Part shown: positions 59,634 through 64,000 of the stretch, piece after piece
Numbering within the stretch: position 1 is the stretch's first letter
Layout of the letters: each line of letters opens with the position of its first letter
Origin: Stenotrophomonas maltophilia
GTDB taxonomy: Bacteria; Pseudomonadota; Gammaproteobacteria; Xanthomonadales; Xanthomonadaceae
Direction of reading: 5' to 3'
Assembly: GCF_002799155.1 (NCBI RefSeq)
Contig: NZ_NERD01000001.1
Coordinates: forward strand, 45,115 to 109,114
Length of the DNA: 64,000 bases
The notes under the pieces: model-generated
What the model was told of the DNA's origin: nothing
The model's input: the letters and a program-made list of their open reading frames with translations, nothing else
Database searches by the model: none
Made by a program: the position numbers and the translations under genes

Positions 59634-61154
59634 TCAACGCGAGGTGGAGGTACTGACCAGCCCGTAGCGCTCGATGCGGCCGACGCGTGCCACCTCGGCC
59701 TGTACGTCGGCACGCTGCTTGAGTGCGCGCCAGACGGCATCGATGCGCACATCGCCCGGCAATGACGGATAGGTCCGCATGTCCTGCAGGGCAGCCAGGG
59801 TTTCACCGCGTTCAACCGGCGAGCGCAGCTGTTCGATCAGCACGGCGGCTGCACCGTCCAGGTTGCCTTCCTCCAGCAGCATTTCGCGATGGAACAGGCG
59901 CGCGTCATCGCGCTGGGCCAGGATCACCGCGCGTGCCGCATCGCGCGCCTTGGCATCGCCGCGCTCGCGGGCGGCGGCGAACTGCAGCAGCGCCTGCGCG
60001 GCCTTGCCGTAGCCGGCGAGGCCCGGCATGTCATTCACTGCCAGCGCAGCGTCCTGCATGCGCCCCAGCGAACTGAACACGAAACCGACATTCATCTGGT
60101 GCTCGGCACCATCCGGGCCGAGCGCGCCGATGCGTGCGGCCAGCTTCGCGGTGGCCAGTGCCTCATCGGTGCGGCCCAGCCGGCGCAGTGCAGTGAGCCG
60201 GCTGTTGAGGAGCCAGGCCACCCATTCCGCTTCCGCGGCGGCAGGCGATTCGCCGTTGCTCGCCGCGCCGGCCATGCCGTCGGTCAACGACAGCACTTCC
60301 TCGTTGCGGTCCAGCATCAGCAGGGTAGTGCTGAACTCGGCCATGCGCGCGTCCAGTGCGCGGTCGAGCAGGCCGGAGACGCGCAGTTGATCGAGGTGGC
60401 GCTGCGCCGCCTGCACCGGATCGAAGCGCGCATCGCCGCGATCGACATAACGGTCGAAGCGTTTGTCGCTGCGCAGGCGGATGATCTCGGCCGGGCTGTC
60501 GATGCGCGCCAGCGTGGCTGGGATGTCGTCGCCACGCCCGTTGTCGGCCTGCAGCGTGGCCAGCGCCAGCCACAGCCCGGTGGGTTCCAGGCCGCCACTC
60601 TTCCAGCCGTTGTCGAACAGCGCCTGCAGCAGGTCCATGCGCTTCAGCGGCTGGTCACGCAGGCGGTACTGCAGGTAATTGATGGCGTGGTGATCGATCG
60701 GCAGCGGTGCGTCGGCATGCTTCAGTGCCTTGACCAGGAACGACGTGGCTGCGGCCGGCTGGTTGTCCGACAGTTCCACGGACACCTGGGTGAGCAGGAC
60801 CTGGGCATCCTCCGGCAGGGCCTCCTGCGCCCGTTGCAGGTAGCGGCGGGCCTGGTCCGGCTTCTTCTGCATCAGCGCGGTCCAGCCGGCCACCTGCGCG
60901 GCGCGGCCACGATGCTCGGCATCGAAGTCGTCCAGCAGGGGATCCTCCATCAGCCGCTCCATGCTGATCAGTGCGCCCAGCGTATTGCCGCTGCGTGCCT
61001 GCTGGATCGCTTCGTCCCAGCGTGTGGCGTACGCCGCATGCACCGCATCGGCGGTGGCAGAGGGCATCTGCGGCACCACCGTGATCGAGGCGGTGGCCGG
61101 TGTGCTGGCCAGTGCCGCCAGCAGCAGGGCGGCGAGGGGGATGATGCGGGGCAT
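59634..61154 (-). CDS. Exported tetratricopeptide-repeat protein
   Basis: A 506-residue exported protein with a signal peptide (LAALLLAALASTPATAS) and tetratricopeptide-like helical repeats across about 35-480. Examples are TALMQKKPDQARRYLQRAQE, LPEDAQVLLTQVSVELSDNQ and TDEALATAKLAARIGALGPD. The domain organisation (long TPR, no enzyme domain) resembles periplasmic scaffolds of polysaccharide export systems of the PgaA type, but there is no barrel. Function unknown. Confidence 0.75.
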   Translation of the reverse strand: MPRIIPLAALLLAALASTPATASITVVPQMPSATADAVHAAYATRWDEAIQQARSGNTLGALISMERLMEDPLLDDFDAEHRGRAAQVAGWTALMQKKPDQARRYLQRAQEALPEDAQVLLTQVSVELSDNQPAAATSFLVKALKHADAPLPIDHHAINYLQYRLRDQPLKRMDLLQALFDNGWKSGGLEPTGLWLALATLQADNGRGDDIPATLARIDSPAEIIRLRSDKRFDRYVDRGDARFDPVQAAQRHLDQLRVSGLLDRALDARMAEFSTTLLMLDRNEEVLSLTDGMAGAASNGESPAAAEAEWVAWLLNSRLTALRRLGRTDEALATAKLAARIGALGPDGAEHQMNVGFVFSSLGRMQDAALAVNDMPGLAGYGKAAQALLQFAAARERGDAKARDAARAVILAQRDDARLFHREMLLEEGNLDGAAAVLIEQLRSPVERGETLAALQDMRTYPSLPGDVRIDAVWRALKQRADVQAEVARVGRIERYGLVSTSTSR

Positions 61155-61314
61155 GGAGGCTCTCCATCCGTGGGAACCGCATTGAACCCGCTGCAGGCAG
61201 CGAGGACAAGCGCGGCGCATGGAACTCTGGTATCCGGCAGTACGATTGGCCGTGGCGGATCGCAGCTTCACCGTCTATTGTCGGTGCCTCTTCAGGCAGG
61301 AGCAGCGCAGCACG

Positions 61315-63396
61315 ATGGCACGGTGGCAATGGATGGCGGCAGGAGTGGCGTTGGCAACGGCGGTGGCATTGGCTGCAACCTGGTGGGAGACGCCGCTGCA
61401 CACGCTGGCCGAACCTGCGGGCCCGGCGCCTACGCCACTGGCCTGGACCGCACAGATCGAGCCGTTGGCCGGCGATGGCCATCCCGGTGACCGCGACGGT
61501 GGATCCGCGCAGGCGCGTTTCGCCGACCCCTACGCGTTGCTGCGTGGCGCCGATGGCAGCATCTACTTCACCGATGCCGGCGATAACAACCGCATCCGCC
61601 GCCGCCTTCCCGATGGCCGCGTCGAAACCGTGGCCGGGCAGGGCGAGGGGCGCGTCGATGGCCCTGCGCTGCAGGCCAGTTTCAATACCCCCTCCGGCAT
61701 TGCCGCTGATGCGCAGGGCAACCTGTACGTGGCCGACACTGGCAACCACGCGATCCGCCGCATCGGTACCGATGGCCAGGTGACCACGCTGGCCGGTGGC
61801 GAACAGGGCCATGCCGATGGCCCCGCCGCGCAGGCGCGTTTCGATGCGCCGATGGGCATTGCGGTGGACGCGCAGGGCCAGGTCTACGTGGCCGATACGT
61901 TCAACGATCGCATCCGGGTGATCGGTACCGATGGCAACGTGCGCACCCTGGCCGGTGGTGATCGGCCGGGTCTGGCCGATGGCACGGGCGTCGCTGCGCG
62001 CTTCGACACGCCGGTGGCGCTGGCCTTCGATGCACACGGTGCCCTGCTGGTGGCCGACCTGTTCAACAACGCGGTTCGCCGTGTTGGCGCCGATGGCACG
62101 GTCAGCACCGTGGTCGCCGCCGGTGGCGTGATCAATGGTCCGCTGTCACTGGCCACCACGCACGACGGCGTGCTGTACGTGGGCGATCTCGATGGCCGCA
62201 TCGTGCAGGTGACGCCGCAGGGCCACCAGATTGCACTGGTTGGCAACGGGCGCCTGCCACGCCTGGCCCGCCCCAGCGGCCTGGCGATGGATGCCGATGG
62301 CAGCGTGCTGGTCGCCGACGCCGCCAGCTACCGCCTGCACCGCCTGCGCCCGCTGCCGGTGGGTGACCTGCCGGCGCCGGCGCTGGTTGGCCCGGCCGCC
62401 GATGCCGCGTTGCCGAAGACCGGGGGCCGTTGGCCGCTGGCGCCGCAGGAGGGCTGGCATGAAGTGGTCGGTACGCTGGGCGAAGTGCGTGGCAACTTCA
62501 AGGGTGAGAGTCGCCACCACCTTCACGGCGGCTTCGACGTGCGCGGTGACGTGGGCCAGACCGTGCTGGCGATCGCCGACGGCAAGATCAGCAGCCCGGT
62601 GGCGGCCTGGAGCCTGGGCGAGCAGGCCGAAGGGCTGTCGGTGGATCGCCTCAAGTACATCCACATGCGGGTCGGCCGCACTCCGCGCGACCAGCCGTTT
62701 GATGCGCGCTGGCAGGCGCTGTATGACGAGCAGGGCAAGCTGGAGCGGATGCGCGTGCGCCGCGGCATGCGCATCCACGCCGGCGACCGCCTGGGCAGCA
62801 TCAACAACCAGGCGCACGTGCATCTGGCGGTGGGCACGGGTGGTTTCGAGACCAATGCGGTGGCGCTGGGCTTCCACAACTACGCCGACCACTTCGCGCC
62901 GCGCATCACCGATGTGGCCCTGCTGGACGACAACTACCAGCCGATGGCGGCGGGCAGCGACGGCGTAGCGGTGGTGGCGCGCCAGGGCCGCGGCGTGCAG
63001 ATCGTGATCGAGGCCTGGGACCAGGTCGACAACAACCTGCCGCGCCGTCGCCTGGGCATGTACCAGGTGGGCTACCAGATCCTCGATGCCGCTGGGCAGC
63101 CGCTGCAGGGTTACGAGCAGCCGCGCTGGAACATCGTGTTCAACCGCATGCCGCCGCAGAAGGAAGCGGTGCGCGTGGCCTACGCACCGGACAGCGGCAT
63201 CACCGTGCATGGCAGCGCGGTGACCCGTTTCCGTTACCTGGCCACCAACACCGTGCGTGATGGCCTGATGGAAACCGGGCGCTGGCAGCCGGCGGCGTTG
63301 CCGCCGGGCGAGTACATCGTGCGTGCCAGCGTGCGCGACTACAGCGGCAATGAAGGCGTCGGCCCGCGCGAGATCAGGGTACGGCTGCTGCCATAG
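61315..63396 (+). CDS. NHL beta-propeller fused to an M23 (LytM) peptidase domain
   Basis: A 693-residue protein with an N-terminal membrane anchor or uncleaved signal (about 7-21). NHL repeats follow (about 45-355), each blade with a GxxxDAxGxLYVADxxNxxIRxI pattern (GNLYVADTGNHAIRRIG; GQVYVADTFNDRIRVIG). The second part (about 390-515) has a complete M23 zinc site: His404-x-x-x-Asp408 in LHGGFDVRG, and His501-x-His503 in HVHLAVG. A C-terminal beta domain (about 540-693) ends in the VRDYSGNEGVGPREIRV pattern. A propeller fused to a peptidoglycan endopeptidase is an unusual pairing. The propeller may target the enzyme or bind a ligand. Confidence 0.85.
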   Translation: MARWQWMAAGVALATAVALAATWWETPLHTLAEPAGPAPTPLAWTAQIEPLAGDGHPGDRDGGSAQARFADPYALLRGADGSIYFTDAGDNNRIRRRLPDGRVETVAGQGEGRVDGPALQASFNTPSGIAADAQGNLYVADTGNHAIRRIGTDGQVTTLAGGEQGHADGPAAQARFDAPMGIAVDAQGQVYVADTFNDRIRVIGTDGNVRTLAGGDRPGLADGTGVAARFDTPVALAFDAHGALLVADLFNNAVRRVGADGTVSTVVAAGGVINGPLSLATTHDGVLYVGDLDGRIVQVTPQGHQIALVGNGRLPRLARPSGLAMDADGSVLVADAASYRLHRLRPLPVGDLPAPALVGPAADAALPKTGGRWPLAPQEGWHEVVGTLGEVRGNFKGESRHHLHGGFDVRGDVGQTVLAIADGKISSPVAAWSLGEQAEGLSVDRLKYIHMRVGRTPRDQPFDARWQALYDEQGKLERMRVRRGMRIHAGDRLGSINNQAHVHLAVGTGGFETNAVALGFHNYADHFAPRITDVALLDDNYQPMAAGSDGVAVVARQGRGVQIVIEAWDQVDNNLPRRRLGMYQVGYQILDAAGQPLQGYEQPRWNIVFNRMPPQKEAVRVAYAPDSGITVHGSAVTRFRYLATNTVRDGLMETGRWQPAALPPGEYIVRASVRDYSGNEGVGPREIRVRLLP

Positions 63397-63781
63397 CGGC
63401 AGCCGGGGCGCCGCAGCGTTCGCGCTCGGCGTCCATGTCTTCCAGCGGCCGCACCTCGATGCTGCCGAAGCGCGCCCAGGGGAAGTCGCGGGCGATGCGC
63501 ATGGCTTCGTCACGGTCGCGGGCGACGATCAGGTTGAAGCCGGCCAGCAGTTCGCGGGTTTCGGCGAACGGCCCATCGAGCACGCGGCTGTGTCCATCGC
63601 GCACGCGCAGGGTCTGTGCGGTATCGACCGGCTGCAGCTTCTGGGCGGCCAGCAGCGTGCCTTCGGCCTGCAGCTGGTCGGCGTGCGCCAGGCAGTCGCG
63701 CATCAGCGCGTTGAATTCTTCGGTGGGCAGGGCCTGCAGCAGGGCAGGCTCGATATAGATCAGAAGCAGGTACTGCTGCAT
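63374..63781 (-). CDS. YCII/DGPF-domain protein
   Basis: A 135-residue protein of the YCII-related (DGPF) family: MQQYLLLIYIEPALLQALPT, then DGPFAETRELLAGFNLIVA with the DGPF motif, and ARFGSIEVRPLEDMD. The family has a ferredoxin-like fold and often unknown function near sigma factors. Its 3' end overlaps the convergent peptidase gene by 23 nt. Confidence 0.88.
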   Translation of the reverse strand: MQQYLLLIYIEPALLQALPTEEFNALMRDCLAHADQLQAEGTLLAAQKLQPVDTAQTLRVRDGHSRVLDGPFAETRELLAGFNLIVARDRDEAMRIARDFPWARFGSIEVRPLEDMDAERERCGAPAAAMAAAVP

Positions 63782-63929
63782 GTCACGGTCCAGGCGGGGA
63801 CGGGGTGCCCATGATGGCGCAGGATGGCGCGTGGGCATGTTGCAGCGCGGGAGGCGCGCCTTCGGCGGAGATCGGATGCCCATCTGCTGGCCCAGGTGAT
63901 TCCGCACCTGCGTTGAGGCCTGGCCGCTG

Positions 63930-64000
63930 TTACATCGGCCGCAACCAGCGCTCGATCATTGCCACGCCACCTGCCACCCCGTCCTCATCGCCCATCGCTA
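63930..64000 (-). CDS. C-terminal fragment of a gene leaving the window (partial)
   Basis: The leftward frame enters from the right edge and ends in TAA (63930-63932), giving MGDEDGVAGGVAMIERWLRP followed by M. The last 23 residues are insufficient to name the product. The context (DEDGVAGGVAMIERW) looks like a real C-terminus. Confidence 0.4.
   Translation of the reverse strand, partial: AMGDEDGVAGGVAMIERWLRPM

Overview
The window is high-GC DNA from a gammaproteobacterium of the Xanthomonadaceae, most likely Stenotrophomonas (S. maltophilia complex). The grounds are gene content and style (Oar-type TonB receptor, XVIPCD-tagged type IV effectors, glnE, aceE), and the many short GTAG-headed palindromes between genes that match the SMAG/REP elements described for S. 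maltophilia. No rRNA, tRNA, CRISPR array or complete insertion sequence was seen.

Layout. 0-5.3 kb: a TonB receptor, a serine hydrolase and a VanX-like D-Ala-D-Ala dipeptidase in a tight run, suggesting import or processing of peptide or muropeptide material. 5.5-11 kb: an EF-hand protein, a HAD hydrolase, a 2-oxoadipate dioxygenase (DUF1338) and a succinate CoA-transferase flanked by paired GGGGTC hairpins. 11.4-22.3 kb: glnE, a 154-bp tandem SMAG array, a queuosine-precursor transporter, a three-gene DUF2145 operon, an ELM1-family protein, a nitroreductase, a YceI lipoprotein, and a PadR regulator with a siderophore-interacting reductase below a clear CGATATATCG operator. 22.8-25.5 kb: aceE.

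25.6-30.7 kb is an accessory island. It starts just after the aceE terminator with AT-rich DNA encoding an OLD-like AAA ATPase and a TOPRIM-like (DUF4276-type) partner that overlap by 4 nt, and continues with a modified-DNA-type HNH endonuclease and small orphan genes. Both the ATPase pair and the endonuclease look like phage defence. 30.8-39.5 kb is the most notable block. It has four proteins that share one N-terminal domain (a His...Cys arrangement like circularly permuted NlpC/P60 or papain-like enzymes) and C-terminal XVIPCD-type secretion signals. They are interleaved with four lipoproteins that look like their periplasmic immunity proteins, and a lone XVIPCD follows. I read this as a cluster of antibacterial type IV secretion effectors and immunities (X-Tfe/X-Tfi); the secretion machine itself is not in the window.

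39.5-64 kb returns to household and metal genes: an alpha/beta hydrolase, kptA, a polysaccharide deacetylase, a Ni/Co efflux pair (dmeR/dmeF) with its palindromic operator, a Zur-type site between a MerC-like protein and a COG0523 GTPase, an ABC-F ATPase, a LysR-controlled hydrolase/MFS pair, a CSS-EAL phosphodiesterase, a CycA-type permease, a lytic transglycosylase and an unusual NHL propeller-M23 peptidase fusion. All assignments come from reading the sequence; no database search was run.
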